A stretch of 64,000 bases of DNA, taken from the NCBI GenBank assembly GCA_032717465.1, contig JAVRFU010000140.1, positions 147,001 through 211,000 of the forward strand, written 5' to 3'. Every line of letters begins with the position of its first letter. The first letter of the stretch is position 1. Below are positions 1 through 11,049 of the stretch, one piece after another. The translations under genes and the position numbers were made by a program. Source of the DNA: Coenobita brevimanus. Its lineage: Eukaryota > Arthropoda > Malacostraca > Decapoda > Coenobitidae. Below the pieces are notes generated by a model. It was given only the letters and a program-made list of their open reading frames with translations, did no database searches and was not told the DNA's origin.

Positions 1-373
1 ATTACCTCTCCTGGCATGGAGAGGGTTCTCCTTTCATTGCTAAAGGACATTTGTATGCAGCATGTATTAGGAGTGTAATGCTATATGGTAATGAGACCTG
101 GGCAGTAAAGGAAGATGAGATCTGTAGGCTCATATGTACAGAAATGACAGCGATTAAAAGGATGTATAGTGTGTCCTTGAATATGAGGCCTGAGGGGCTG
201 GTTTATGATTGAAGAGTTGAGAGAAAGGCTGGGAGTGGAGTGTATTGGTGTTGTGGTGATGAGGGGTAGATTGAGATGGTTTGGGCATGTGGAGAGGATG
301 GAGGATGACAGTTGGGTGTGGAAAGTGAGAAATGTGAATGTCGGGAATTGGGTTGTGAGAGGCAGACTGTCAC
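1..373 (+). mobile_element. RTE-B LINE, 3' part (RT C-terminal region)
   Basis: Translation around 40-210 gives the typical LINE C-terminal stretch with CIRSVMLYGNETWAVKEDE. After a frame change near 205 it continues with RGRLRWFGHVERMEDD (about 265-310). The same tail recurs at 12.3-12.7 kb (minus), 33.6 kb, 61.8-62.3 kb and 63.7 kb, so it is one dispersed family. This copy runs off the window edge, is frameshifted and cannot be functional. The RTE assignment rests on the YGSETWA/RLRWxGHVxR pattern and is provisional. Confidence 0.75.
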
Positions 374-533
374 ACTTATAATAGCACTTCAGTTAACTGA
401 GGAGGGAAGTACCACTCTTAAGGTGCAAAATTGTACAAATGCCTGAATTCACAGCAGATTATCATATAATACTGCTTAGAGCTTATGAGAAAGCAGCATA
501 CAGCGGTGGTATATGGATGTAAATACATAATTA
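374..533. repeat. Dispersed repeat fragment flanking the Tc1 element
   Basis: Positions about 410-475 (cttaaggtgcaaaattgta, then aatgcctgaattcacagcag) are clearly related to 2590-2665 (taaatgcctgtaatcacagc). A weaker match lies just after the Tc1 element at 1905-1965. The repeat class is unknown and no coding signal is seen. Confidence 0.4.
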
Positions 534-559
534 CACCCACTGCAAATTGATTTAGGACC
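534..559 (+). repeat. Left TIR of Tc1 element
   Basis: It starts CACCCACTGCAAATTGATTT after a TA. The reverse complement of 1838-1863 starts CAGCTACCGCAAACTGACTT, so the two ends differ at six positions, mostly transitions. Confidence 0.88.
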
Positions 560-812
560 TACACACAGAATTGCTGTGGGAGAGTTGTCTGTCCTTGCTT
601 TGTGTTTCCACATCTACCAAGTGAGTTTTGGGGACAAGAAGTAACTGGCAGCTCATCTGGTGTTGGCGGGAGGTGGTGAAACACTCAGGATGTCCGTGCT
701 TGCCCAGAAGCGAGATTGGGTGTACATCTTCCCGTCGCTCCGAGCTTGCACCTCACTCTTTTTTCGTATGCATTACTGTTTGCCTTGTTTTTTTTCCTAG
801 AGTCGAGTTTTC

Positions 813-1769
813 ATGCCTGGAAAGTACAGCTCAAGGGATGAGAGGGTCCGTATCATTGCATGGTGACAGGATAATGTCCCTATCAACACGATTTGTGAAG
901 GTACTGGACGTGCAAAGTCGACCGTCATGAAGATTCTTGCTGCAGCTTGCAGCCTGCCACCTGAAGCCGTACCATAGCACGAGCATGGTGGTGGAAAGAA
1001 GAGGACAACTTTCAGAGGTACAGATACGCTTCTAAAGAGGGAAGTAATCAAGAATCCTCTTCTGACAGCAGTAGAATTGAAGAGAATGCATCCCCAGCTG
1101 TTACAAGACGTCTCAATTTGAACTATCCAACACTGCTTGCAGAAGGAGCTGAGTTTGCCAAGCCACACAGCAGCCAAGAAACCGCTTCTCACTGACCGCA
1201 CGAAGAAGCAGCGCATTCAGTTTGCCAAGAAGTATGCACACTAGACATTGGATGAGTGGAGAAAAGTTATGTTTTCCGATGAATGCACATTTCAAGTGTT
1301 CCAGGTGCATTCTGCCAAGGTTCGTCACCCTGCCTCCCGTGATTTGGGAAGGGGAGGCCTCTACTTTCTTCCTAAGAGCTTGATGATGAATGGTGGCCAG
1401 TACATTCAAGGTCTGAAACATCATTTGTTAAACCTTTTTGGTACTCTTGGATGCGACTTTTTCATGCACGATTCAGTTCCATGTCTCAAGTCAAGAAAGG
1501 TGACAAAATGGCTTCAGGACTATCGGATTGAGGTCCTCGACTGGCCTGGCAACAGTCTGGATCTAAATCCGATAGAAAACTGCTGGGCAAAGATGAAGAA
1601 AATCATGGCAGAGAAGAAGACACCCAATCTGGTCAACCTCAAGACTAAACTGACAAATGTTTGGTGCAAAGAAATTTCCTTAGATTACATTAGAGATCTA
1701 AGTGATTCCATACCAAAATGCATCCAACTGGTCCTGAAAAACAGGAGAAACATGATTTCATATTCATGA
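813..1769 (+). pseudogene. Tc1-like transposase, DD34E, inactivated by stop codons
   Basis: The frame opens with ATG at 813 (MPGKYSSRDERVRIIAW) and keeps one phase to the TGA at 1767-1769, 319 codons, close to the usual 330-350 of Tc1 transposases. Residues 1-110 look like the paired-like helix-turn-helix DNA-binding region (SRDERVRII, then TICEGTGRAKSTV). The catalytic domain shows FSDEC (first D), MHDSVPCLKS (second D) and LNPIENCW (E), with exactly 34 residues between second D and E. Stops interrupt at about 864 (TGA), 972 (TAG), 1119 (TGA) and 1242 (TAG). All four are explicable by single transitions, and there are no indels. The product would have cut and pasted the element in the nucleus; here it is dead. 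Confidence 0.88.
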
Positions 1770-1837
1770 ATGGCATTTCATGAACAAACATTGTGATATA
1801 CTATGATTTCTGTGTTTTTTAATACCTTGTGGGGGGA

Positions 1838-1863
1838 GGTCCGAAGTCAGTTTGCGGTAGCTG
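1838..1863 (-). repeat. Right TIR of Tc1 element
   Basis: GGTCCGAAGTCAGTTTGCGG continues to CTG followed by TA. It is the inverted partner of 534-559. Confidence 0.88.
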
Positions 1864-1983
1864 TACATACCATACATAACTCTGAACTTTGGTAGAGATT
1901 GCTAGCACACTTAACATCACTCTTCAGGTACAAAACTGAAAAAAATTTGCACATACACCTTAAATAGTACTGGACTAAGTATG

Positions 1984-2236
1984 TCTATCTACCTATCTAT
2001 CTATAGCCCGACGCCCTAATCCCGCAAAGGGTGGCCGCAGACAAAACGCCTCCAAGTCACTCTGTCACCCACCATTCGACTACCCTCCCCCCAACTCACC
2101 CCCCCCTCCCTCATATACCTCTCAACTCCATCCCTCCACCTCATCCTCGGTCTACCCCTCCCTCTCCCTCCCTCCACCTCACCTACATACACCCTCTTAG
2201 TCAGTCTTTCATTCTCCATTCTCTCCACATGTCCAA
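1984..2236 (-). mobile_element. RTE-A LINE 3' tail insertion with 10-bp TSD
   Basis: The reverse complement encodes ENERLTKRVYVGEVEGGRGR and a C-terminal FVCGHPLRD, then ends in the family signature GGGATTAGGGCGTCGGGC and a short (GATA)n tail (seen as tctatctatc at 1984-2008). The insert is bracketed by the direct repeat actaagtatg at 1974-1983 and 2237-2246, a clean target-site duplication. This shows a 5'-truncated reverse-transcribed insertion of about 253 bp. Only the last 70 or so codons of the LINE remain. Confidence 0.88.
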
Positions 2237-2357
2237 ACTAAGTATGACAGATGACTATTTAAGATATTTCAAGCACTAGAATGAAAAAATATATATACAA
2301 TACACATGATTATAGTCACCAATACTGTATTCATATACTTTGGGAGTTTTGCTTTTT

Positions 2358-2575
2358 TTTTTTTTTTTTTTTTTATAATGCAAGGAAGAAGGAACCAAAG
2401 GCCATGAGCCCGCAGTAACAGTTCCCTCCAAGAGAAAAACAAAATACAATAGAGGGCCAAATTCAAGATCCGATCAACGCTGTTGACATGCTTGACAAGA
2501 AAGGGTGGGAGAGGAAAATGGTGAACATATAAGAAAAGCAGAAAAGACATGTAGACTAAATTACATTTGTACATA
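2358..2575 (-). mobile_element. Jockey-A LINE 3' end with poly(A)
   Basis: A 23-nt poly(T) on the plus strand (poly(A) tail) is followed by gcaaggaagaaggaaccaaa and agccaaattcaagatccgat, the 3' untranslated region of the Jockey-type element seen in longer form at 27.76-29.36 kb. The coding part is missing, so it is a short 5'-truncated insertion. A third copy is at 8.87-9.05 kb. Confidence 0.8.
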
Positions 2576-2885
2576 GGAAATTATATCCTATACTTAAGGC
2601 ACAACACTGTATACCGTAAATGCCTGTAATCACAGCGGGTTATCACATAATACCAAGTTTAGTATAGCCAGTTCAAAATTAATATCTTTAACCCACTTAT
2701 TCAAAGTGGAAATTGCAGGAAGAAGCAGTTTCCAATGGTATCACATCCACCTGTAGCATTTAGCACTCACACTTCTTATAGTCAGTGCAAAGACAATATC
2801 ATCACCAGTCCAGTGTCTTGCAGATCTTTTAAGTTATCAGACATTTGATTTGAGTATCAGCGAAGTATGGTTTCAGATACTCCTC
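2576..2885. other. No gene seen; dispersed repeat fragment
   Basis: AT-rich sequence. Positions 2590-2665 resemble 410-475. No coding frame of note. Confidence 0.5.
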
Positions 2886-4458
2886 AACAGCCTTTTTGTG
2901 TGTGTATTTACCTATTTGTATTTACCTATTTGTAGTATACAGGAATTGAGCAATGCTCGTGTTGTCCTGTCTCCATATCCACATTTATCAAGTCTACCTT
3001 TACACACATGAATGTTTTTCTCATGCACCACCTCTTTGTCTAAGTCGTTCCAAATATTTAAGAATATGCCTAATTGTGATATACACGGAATGTACTATGC
3101 TCGTGGGTTTCCGTCGCTGTTTCTCAATAAGTCGAATTTAACTTTAAACTCGTTTATGTTTTTAGACTGGACGATCTCTTTGTCCAGGCTATTCCATAAG
3201 TCTATACTTCTGTAAGGAAAGCTATATTTCTTGATATCCTTCAAACAGCTTGACTTTTTCAATTTCATTCCATGTCCTCTTGTTGCTCTCTTATCCCATA
3301 CAAACAGATCTTCTTTGTCAATTTTATCTACTCCCACCATGGTCCTGAACACCGCAATTATGTCTCCCCTCTTTCTCCTTTCCTCTAACGAAGGCAAATC
3401 CAGTTTTTCCAGCCTCTCTCTGTATGACAGGTCTGTCAGACTGGGGACCATCTTGGTTGCTGTTCTTTGTATTCTCTCAATCTTGTTTATATCTTTCTTT
3501 TTGTGTGGGGACCACACTACCGCTGCATATTCTAACCTGGGGCGGATCATGGCCACTATCAATTTTTTCATCATTTCCTCATCCATATAATGAAATGCTA
3601 CTCTTATGTTAGTCAAGAGCTTATAAGTCTCTCCAACTATCTTGTTAATGTGCTTTTCTGGTGACAAACTATCTTGGACCAGCACTCCCAAATCTTTCTC
3701 TTCTCTCCTTTTTGTGATTAATTCATTACCCAAAAAATAATTCAGTGATGGTCTCCTGGTACTTTTACCCATTTCCAATATTTTACATTTCTTTACATTA
3801 AATTTCATTTCCCACGTCCGGCTCCAATTGTGTATCCTATCCAAATCCTCCTGCAGTATTTTACAATCCTCCTCAACCTCTATCTTCCTCAAGATCTTTA
3901 CATCATCAGCAAACAGACTCGCATAACTGTTCACTCCATCTACCATATCATTTACATAAATCAGGAACATTACTGGCGCCAACACTGAGCCTTGAGGGAC
4001 TCCACTTGTTACTTCCCTCCATCCAGACATCTTTTCCTTTATTACTGTCCTCATTTGTCTGTCTCTCAAAAAGTCTCTCATCCATTCCAGAAGTTTCCCC
4101 TTTAGTCCTCCTATATATTCTAGTTTCCACATTAGTCTCTTATGAGGTACCTTGTCAAAGGCCTTCTCTAAGTCTAAGTACACACAATCCACCCAACCAT
4201 CTCTCTCCTGTACCGCATCAATCGCTCTTGAGTAAAAGCTCAACAAGTTTGAAACACATGACCTTCCACTTCTGAATCCAAACTGACATTCAGCCAAAAT
4301 ATTCATCTCTTCCAGATATTTTATCCATCTGTCTTTCAGGATTCTCTCACACAATTTTGCGACCATGCTGGTTAGAGACACTGGTCTATAATTCAGGGGT
4401 TCTTCCCTGTTTCCTCCCTTGTAAATTGGTACCACATTTGCCCTCTTCCATTCTTTGT
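2886..4458 (-). mobile_element. CR1-A LINE (5'-truncated)
   Basis: Contains an uninterrupted reverse transcriptase frame and a short 3' region carrying repeats of attTACCTATTTGT at 2905-2935. The 5' truncation lies inside the RT domain and abuts a (GT)n microsatellite at 4459-4482. The intact frame suggests a fairly recent insertion, although the copy cannot retrotranspose without its endonuclease. Confidence 0.85.
3095..4435 (-). CDS. CR1/Jockey-superfamily reverse transcriptase fragment
   Basis: 446 codons, open as far as the 5' truncation at 4458. RT motifs appear in order: NYRPVSLTS, FGFRSGRSC, VYLDLEKAFDKVPH (first catalytic D), VPQGSVLAP, and FADDVK (catalytic DD). The C-terminal region reads RPRLEYAAVVWSPH and LPSLEERRKRGDI, then SIDLWNSL, as in CR1-like elements. 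There is no RNase H and no endonuclease in the surviving part. This was the enzyme for target-primed reverse transcription. The ATG used as start is only the first in-frame methionine, not the true start. Confidence 0.88.
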   Translation of the reverse strand: MVPIYKGGNREEPLNYRPVSLTSMVAKLCERILKDRWIKYLEEMNILAECQFGFRSGRSCVSNLLSFYSRAIDAVQERDGWVDCVYLDLEKAFDKVPHKRLMWKLEYIGGLKGKLLEWMRDFLRDRQMRTVIKEKMSGWREVTSGVPQGSVLAPVMFLIYVNDMVDGVNSYASLFADDVKILRKIEVEEDCKILQEDLDRIHNWSRTWEMKFNVKKCKILEMGKSTRRPSLNYFLGNELITKRREEKDLGVLVQDSLSPEKHINKIVGETYKLLTNIRVAFHYMDEEMMKKLIVAMIRPRLEYAAVVWSPHKKKDINKIERIQRTATKMVPSLTDLSYRERLEKLDLPSLEERRKRGDIIAVFRTMVGVDKIDKEDLFVWDKRATRGHGMKLKKSSCLKDIKKYSFPYRSIDLWNSLDKEIVQSKNINEFKVKFDLLRNSDGNPRA

Positions 4459-4482
4459 GTGTGTGTGTGTGTGTGTGTGTGT
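4459..4482. repeat. (GT)n microsatellite at CR1-A 5' edge
   Basis: About 12 TG units exactly at the 5' truncation point of the CR1-A copy. Confidence 0.9.
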
Positions 4483-4559
4483 ATAGTTTTCATGGACAGT
4501 CTTGCATTGTTAATGGCACAAAGTAGATTTTCTTGGTCAGCTTTTAACATTTTATCATA

Positions 4560-4933
4560 TATATTAACCTTAAATTCTCCATCTTTAGTCTTTCAGTATC
4601 ACCTCCCTGTTTCATGAAGTGTAATTGTGTATAATTTTCATCAACTGCTGATAATGGCAGTCTAGATGGGATTATTGACATACCACTAGTGTTGGCTGAA
4701 GGCATGGCAGGGGCTGATGGCAGGTGATCTTTGTTGGTTGAGAGCATGTCAGGAGCTGATGGCAGCTGATAGGTGCTGGTTGAAGGCATGGTAGGGGCTG
4801 ACGTCAGATGATCGGTGCTGGTTGAAGGCATGGCAGGGGCTGACAACAGATGATTGGTGCTGGTTGAAAGCATGGCAGGGGCTGACCGGTCAGTGCTGGT
4901 TGAAGGAATAGTATCCTTTACGGTAACCTCACC
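4560..4933 (-). CDS. Candidate exon with Ser/Thr/Pro-rich 14-residue repeats
   Basis: On the minus strand a good 3' splice site (attttcatttcag) precedes GEVTVKDTIPSTST. About five imperfect 14-residue repeats follow, of the type SAPAMPSTSTDHL (roughly 4690-4900). After DENYTQLHFMKQGGD the reading shifts: in the next frame the sequence reads KDGEFKVNIYDKMLKADQEN and continues to about 4490. One indel near 4590 would join them. I do not recognise the protein. It could be an exon of a host gene or the remains of a DNA transposon. Confidence 0.35.
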
Positions 4934-4989
4934 TGAAATGAAAATTATGGTATCAACAGACCCACCATATAACCCATTCAGGCCCACTA

Positions 4990-6118
4990 TCTATCACAGG
5001 CATACTGAATGGTCACATTCCTACTAAAAATTTCTCTAATACTTCCTTCTCGCTATATGACAGGTCATCAGCATATATATAGCATCTCCCAAGGAAGATC
5101 AGTTGTGTATGCCCAAGATATATATAGCTTCTAGTATGATGCTATACAGTTAGAGGGCTAAAAACTGATCCTTGGTGCATTCATTTTCTCACTTCATGTG
5201 AACCCTCCATTTACTCTAACATGGAAAAATCATGCAGAAAATACAGGCAAAAATAATGACAGCTGACAGTGCATGTAAGCAGGGTTGGCCAGTGTAAATC
5301 AAAATGTTTTTAATTAACGATTTAAATCAGTTGACTTTGTTAAAGTCACTGCGTATATGAATATGAAAACCGCCAAAACTACTACTATAATAAAGCATTG
5401 TAGTACAGTTATGTATAAAGACTAATGATATATTTTATCTTCATGTCTGGTATAGGCTACAGTGTCATGGCACTCATAGCTCTTATTATAATGATGCTGG
5501 GGTGTCTCTATGAACCTCTTTATGACAATGAAAATCATACTGTACCAGCCACTCACCTGAACTGAACATATAGCTCTTGTTTCTGTGTTGCAACATTTCC
5601 GATTTCAATAATTTGGTATAAAATAAATACTTCAAATGCTTCTAGAAAACAATGACATTCATTTGGTCATGACAGCTAAGTTGCTGACCCAAAGCAATTA
5701 AAAATTGAAAGAGTACATCCATTTTGAAGTACAAAACACAAGTCCAACAGAGGGAGACCAAAGCATCTTTTGCTTCCCCAAGTGATGGAACTTTTCTCCA
5801 CTAAAGGAAGTACTAAGTTATTTTCTAATTTCTCTACCAGTGGCTGCGTAAATAAGCTAAGAACATGTCCTCATACCCAGTGCATATGGCCTCAAAATGC
5901 ACCTGAAATTGGTCATATATCAAAAATTTTCTCTGTGAATTTACCATCCCTACCCCCACCCCCACAAACCCTTCCCCAGACTTTGATTTTGGACCATATA
6001 TACAGTATGTATATCCTGGTTACAGCCCCGGTTGGCCACCCCCCATGATGGGGATCCACCTGTCTCAGACCATACCGTAGTACACAATATTACTGCTACT
6101 CTGCCTTTTAGAAGGAAA
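4990..6118. other. No gene recognised
   Basis: AT-rich unique-looking sequence. A few short open frames lack similarity to known domains. A polyC-rich stretch at 5950-5975 and ordinary intergenic composition are all I can see. Confidence 0.5.
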
Positions 6119-7865
6119 TTAATGTATTTCAGACTTCATGGCATCCAACAAATTCTCATCTACTTCATACATTCTTAATGCTATCCACAATCCTTGTCTA
6201 TCCACCCTGTCATATGCTTTCTCCAAATCCATGAAGGCTGCATACAACTTTTTTCTCTTCTCTGGAAACTTTTCCACTAAAGATCTAAGATGAATATCTG
6301 ATCTACACAACTGCTTCCCTTCCTAAAACTTCCCTGTTGTTCTCCAAGTAATTCCTCTGTTATTTCTCAAACTCTGTCAATAAGTATCCTACCATATACT
6401 TTTCCTCTTTCCACACTAAGAAGACGAATGCCCCTACGATTACCACATACTTCTTTTTCCCCTTTTCCTTTGTACAAGGGAATAATTATACCTGACTTCC
6501 AATCCTCCAGGACTCTACCTTACTCCCAGGCCACTCTGCACATCTTCCACATCCATTCTACTACTGTCTCTCCCCCATGCTTCAGCATTTCACCACACAC
6601 TCCATCAATTCCTAGGGCTTTCCCCGATTTAACTTTCTTCACTGCTTCCACAACTTCTATCCTACTGATTTCTTCCTGTCTTCTAACCTCCCTCCTTCTC
6701 CCAGCCATTCCCCAGCCACTTATACTCGCATTACTTCCATCCTCTATGTTCAACAATTCCTTAAAGTGTTCTCTCCATCTGCTCACTTTTTCTCCCTTCT
6801 CCACTAGTAATCTACCATTTTTATCTTTCACTCCCCTGCTAACTTCACTTCCACCCTGTCTTACTCTTTTCACCTCTCTCCAGAACATTTTCTTACAGTC
6901 CCTCCACTTTACACTCAAATTCCTTCCAAATTCCTCATCCACTCTCTTCTTACTCTCTCTTACTAATCTTTTCACCTCTCTTTTTCTTTCTACATATAAC
7001 TCTCTCTTCCGCCTCTCAACTTCTTCCACGTCCCTATTTCTCATCCATTCATTGTATGCTTTCTTCTTTTGTGACACAGCCTGTTTCACCTCTTCAGTCC
7101 ACCACGCTGTTCCTTGCATCCCCCTCCGTCTTCTCTTCCTTCCACACACCACATCACATGCTGCACATATTTCTTCTGTAAATATCTTACACACACCTTC
7201 CATGTCTCCCATCTGCTCCAATTCATATTTGCCCAATCGTTCCTCCACTTCTCTCTTATACTCTGCCTTTTTCTCATCCTCTTGTAACCTTTCCACTCTC
7301 CTTGCATCTACTCCTTCCTCTCATCTTTCCCTTCTTCTATTCCTCCATCTTACTTGAATTCTAATTCTGGCCACCACCAAGTAGTGGTCAGAAAGTCCAC
7401 TCCCCCAACCTCTATAAACTCTTGCATCCTTTACACATCTTCGCATCCTTTCATCCACACACACATAATCAATCATTGCCTTCCTTTCATTCAGCTCGCC
7501 ACCCACCCTTCTCATCACTCGCCATGTATACCTGTGGATCATTTTATGCCTGAAGAGGGTATTGGCTATCACCAACCCCCTCCCAGCACAAATGTCCACT
7601 AACGCACTCCCATTCTCATCTATCTCAGCAGGCACACCCCACTCACCAACTATTCCATCCACCTTCACATTCCCAACTTTACCATTCATATCACCAATCA
7701 AAAACACTCTCTCATTCCTTCCAAACTTTTCCATGCACACTTCTACATTTGTCCAGAACTCTTCTCTCACTCTTCTAGCACGATTTTTTGTGCAGGCAAC
7801 TCTGAGCTGACATGACACAATCGTGGAGGAAGCTGGGATATACCGGGATTCAGCCGCCATTAGAG
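6119..7865 (-). pseudogene. RTE-A LINE internal fragment (endonuclease to RT)
   Basis: Minus-strand pieces in two or more frames match the longer copy at 23.47-26.19 kb. The 7860-7321 piece has the C-terminal half of an APE-type endonuclease (FLIGDMNGKVG and GLSDHYLVVA, the GDxN and SDH motifs). The 7296-6520 piece is the linker (GTAWWTEEVKQAV and KVKSGKALGIDGV). The 6310-6119 piece has KLYAAFMDLEKAYDRVD, the first RT catalytic block. Frameshifts separate the pieces. The FADD block and the 3' tail are missing, so the copy is truncated at both ends, probably by later deletion. Confidence 0.85.
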
Positions 7866-8044
7866 AGAATTTTACATGTGTTGGTTTTCAGACTGGAAGC
7901 CACTATGGACCCTCACAGGCTAAAACACCATGACCCTAGTGTGTCATGCCAAGACTGGGTTTCCATCAGATGACATTTTACAACTTAGAGATTTTTTTCC
8001 AGGATTTTTAAGACGATATTTTGAAAAATTTATTCCATCCAACA

Positions 8045-8398
8045 TATAATCCTATGTTGCCCCATGAGAAGCATAGGAGTCTGGGGCTCGGCAAGTTGGT
8101 CCTGACATTTAAGATGACAGTGACCAGCCTCACTCATCCCTGAGTGGCATTTGATGAGCAATAAACCCCAACCATCCCTTGGATATAAACCTATACAAGC
8201 TCAATCCAATTGGAACGCCTTGATTTCCCACTAAACCACCAGGCGCCATAATTTGGACACATGGTTAAAACTGAGCATAGTAAGTGGCTTCCTGGTGTAC
8301 AGAAAACTGCTTGGCTTGTCACTCAGTGTAGAGTCACCCATAGGCAGAAGCAAGAGGAAAGAATGAGGGAAAGAACAACAGAAGAGGGAATATACTGT
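8045..8398 (-). mobile_element. SINE S1 (module M1 + tRNA-like part), minus copy
   Basis: Reverse complement of the S1 consensus seen at 12.83-13.33 kb: tgagtgacaagccaa, the tRNA-like segment (acctggtggtttagtggg is readable as its complement near 8228), and cctatgttgccccatgag near the 3' end. It marks the left edge of the segment shared with 54-60 kb. Confidence 0.75.
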
Positions 8399-8868
8399 AC
8401 TGTATTACAAATTATTTACATTTAGAGTAGACATTCAGCAGAAATACACCAGATTACACTACCACTACTGCTATTACTACTACTACTCCAACTACCACTA
8501 CCATATACCTCAACTTGCCCAACACTGTCTTCAGCAACCCATTTCATACATAGTTCAGTGGCAGAGCAATGCAATGCTACAGCTAGTTATCCTTTCCACA
8601 GCACTTCTTTGTGATGAGCATCATATTCTAGTGTTTAACTATTGTTCAAACTCAAAAAATTCAAGATGCTGAGAATTTTTAAACCAAAATGAAGAGCATG
8701 GCATTATTTCAATAGGCTTTTCTTACAGCTCAGTTTTCAAGACTGGGAGTTGTCACTTTTAGACCAAATTAAAGTGAAATGAGTATAGTATATTATAATG
8801 TTCATCCTTACAAGATCATTTTCAAGATGAGGGGTAGTTTAGGCCAAGTTCAAGAAAAGAGTATGGCT

Positions 8869-9045
8869 GCTTTTTTTTTTTTTTTTTTTTTTTTTTTATG
8901 CAAGGAAGAAGAAACCATAGGCAAGGAGCCCGCACACCATTCCTTCCAAGAAAAAAAAATGCAAAAACAATACAAAAGAGCCAAATTCAAGATCCGTTCA
9001 TTTCAAGATACCTGGACACACTGCGTTTGAAAGACTGGAGATTAT
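8869..9045 (-). mobile_element. Jockey-A LINE 3' end with poly(A)
   Basis: A 26-nt poly(T) at 8872-8897 is followed by tgcaaggaagaagaaaccat and ggacacactgcgtttgaaag, the same 3' region as at 27.78-27.92 kb. It is 5'-truncated and inserted into the duplicated segment after duplication, since 59.8 kb lacks it. Confidence 0.8.
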
Positions 9046-9849
9046 AGGTAGGCCTAAATTTGTCCTTTTGCAGCTTTTTTTGTAGCACAGAGGCAAAAAG
9101 ACAATACGATAAATCTACATCTCATCCTTAACACTTCTGGACTAACATTATAGTCTAGAATTACTCTTGTTATGGATGATGAATTAAACTCTTGTTACAG
9201 CTCAGGAATATGGATGGAAAGAGAATTTTAGGCCAGGTTAGAGTAAAACCTGTATACTGCCATTTACAGTAGACTGCTTCATCATGGTCAATGGCTCAGC
9301 AAACATTGCAACCCCTTGATGCCAGGATTCCAGGGGCCTGAATGGTGAGAATGGCCATGTGGCTCATTCAACTGGATGAACACTGGTTAGTATCTCATTC
9401 TATCAAGTTTTTTTCTGCCTCCCTGGACCCTACCTTGGGGTGAGAAAGGTGTGGATGATCCCAGTAACACATCAGCCACATATTCTTGCTCCTATAGCCA
9501 GTTTTCTAATAAAGCGTCACTCCCATGACTAACATGAAGATGTGGTTGCATGGACTTTGACAAACCCTTAACTAGGGGTTAGGAATGAGTCCATTGTTAC
9601 CATACTCTATCATCATCGATCATCCGGACCTCCTTTCCCACCCAAGGGCAGGTAACTTGGTCTAAATTTGCCATCCCTCCATCTTAAATGCTAAACTGTA
9701 ATACTAGACAAATAACAAAATATAAGGCTGGTCACGAAGTGCTATGGGATGAATGTAGAGACAAACCACTGTCTTTCTACCAATAAGCTCTGTGAAATAA
9801 CCCACAAATGAAAATATGAACCTAGTTACTGTAATGCACCTATAGTCAA

Positions 9850-10035
9850 ACTAACCCTCTCAAACTGAATACACTTGGCCATCAACTAACTGAAAAGGAG
9901 CTAGGGATCTTTACAAAGTTGTTGCATGGAAAATTGAGCCTTAAGTATGGAATATTTCTCCTTGGTTACTAGTCAAAATTACTCACCCAATCTTACTACA
10001 TCTGGCTGTAAATTAACTGAAAAGGGACAAGGGAT
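9850..10035 (-). repeat. Founder-like copies of the TAACCAAGGAG repeat unit
   Basis: In reverse complement this reads tgaccagtaaccaaggag-type sequence (plus strand ccttggttactagtcaaaat at 9961-9980), followed by the same cagttagttgatggccaagt context as each unit of the 55.8-59 kb array. Only about one and a half units exist here, against about 25-30 in the partner. Confidence 0.75.
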
Positions 10036-10084
10036 CAGTGTTAAATAAGATATTCTATACCAAATTTAGAATTCAATTTGTATC

Positions 10085-10245
10085 ATCGTATCAAAGGCAC
10101 CAACATCCTTGCATGCATCAGCCGTGGTCACCTAATGGCGGCTCTCCACGCTGCTTGATGGGTTTCAAGTCACGCGGGCCCTAGTTTTGCTGGCCCTGGC
10201 CACTCTGGCCTCCCACCCTAGTCACACCGGCCCCCCTTTCCTGAC
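10085..10245 (-). repeat. Repeat shared with 16.79-16.95 kb
   Basis: The run ggtcacctaatggcggctct, the caccctagtcacaccggccc run and cctgacagaaa occur in the same order at 16.80-16.93 kb. The first part is the 3' tail of RTE-B; the second is an unclassified repeat. Confidence 0.65.
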
Positions 10246-11049
10246 AGAAATCCAGTCGTTACAGCTGTTATTATTACTCATTTTTAGCTAACCTAATTAT
10301 TATTATTAGCTAAGGGTCGGAGTGACTAGGGCGGGAAGAGCTATGGGCCGGAGTGAGTCATTTCCGCTTGATCCACCATTACATCTCCTATGCAGCCACT
10401 TATCACAAACCCTGACCAAGATGAAGTTATTTCCCACACCCTTGCAGCAAACTACACCTGGCCACACTTCCTCTGCTTTGACAGTATTGCCACCTGCCCT
10501 ACATATCATCACTTTTGTTGGTGAAAGTCTGCTGTATGTATATCTAACCCCTCTAGAAAAGCCTCTTAAGCTATATAAAGCCATATGGAAGTAGCAGGCA
10601 CAAAAATAATAGATATGGTTACGGCATACTGACCAAAGTCGTATCCAGCTAAATGTCCTCTCCAGCAATAGTGTTATGATGGTTGTGGTTGCTCTAGTAG
10701 TGGCAATGATAGTTCTGGTAGCTGTGGTGGTGGTAGTCCTGTACAGCTAAATGCCTTGATGCCGGAAAGGTGCCCACAAATTACTTCACCTCCATGTCAT
10801 GCAGTTTTTTGCCATCATGCTGTCCTTCCCCCCAAACTCACACCCCTGAAAAAGAACATTCATATAAGCCATGACACTAAAAACTCCAGGAAAAATATCA
10901 ATGGGTAAGCTTTAGAAATACTCAGGAATGTTTGCAAGACACGCTAAAATCAATATTATCAGCATAAAAACAATTAATGGGAAGAAAAAGGAAAAAAAAT
11001 CTTATAAGAAAATGTAAAAATCCTTCACCAGTCACAGCTCCAGCCAGGC

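Larger units (their letters stand above)
534..1863 (+). mobile_element. Tc1/mariner element, full length with TIRs
   Basis: A 1330-bp DNA transposon bounded by imperfect 26-bp terminal inverted repeats (534-559 and 1838-1863, 20 of 26 matching), each abutted by a TA dinucleotide (532-533 and 1864-1865). TA flanks are the standard Tc1/mariner target duplication. It holds one transposase reading frame (813-1769) with the DD34E spacing of Tc1 elements. Four in-frame stops show it is inactive. The surrounding TIR-to-gene spacers (560-812 and 1770-1837) show no other gene. Confidence 0.9.

Noticed and set aside
6428..7357. 309-codon plus-strand frame rich in Ser, Leu and Phe
   Set aside because: It is the antisense shadow of the RTE-A linker and RT coding sequence on the minus strand. 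The same occurs opposite 23.9-24.8 kb.
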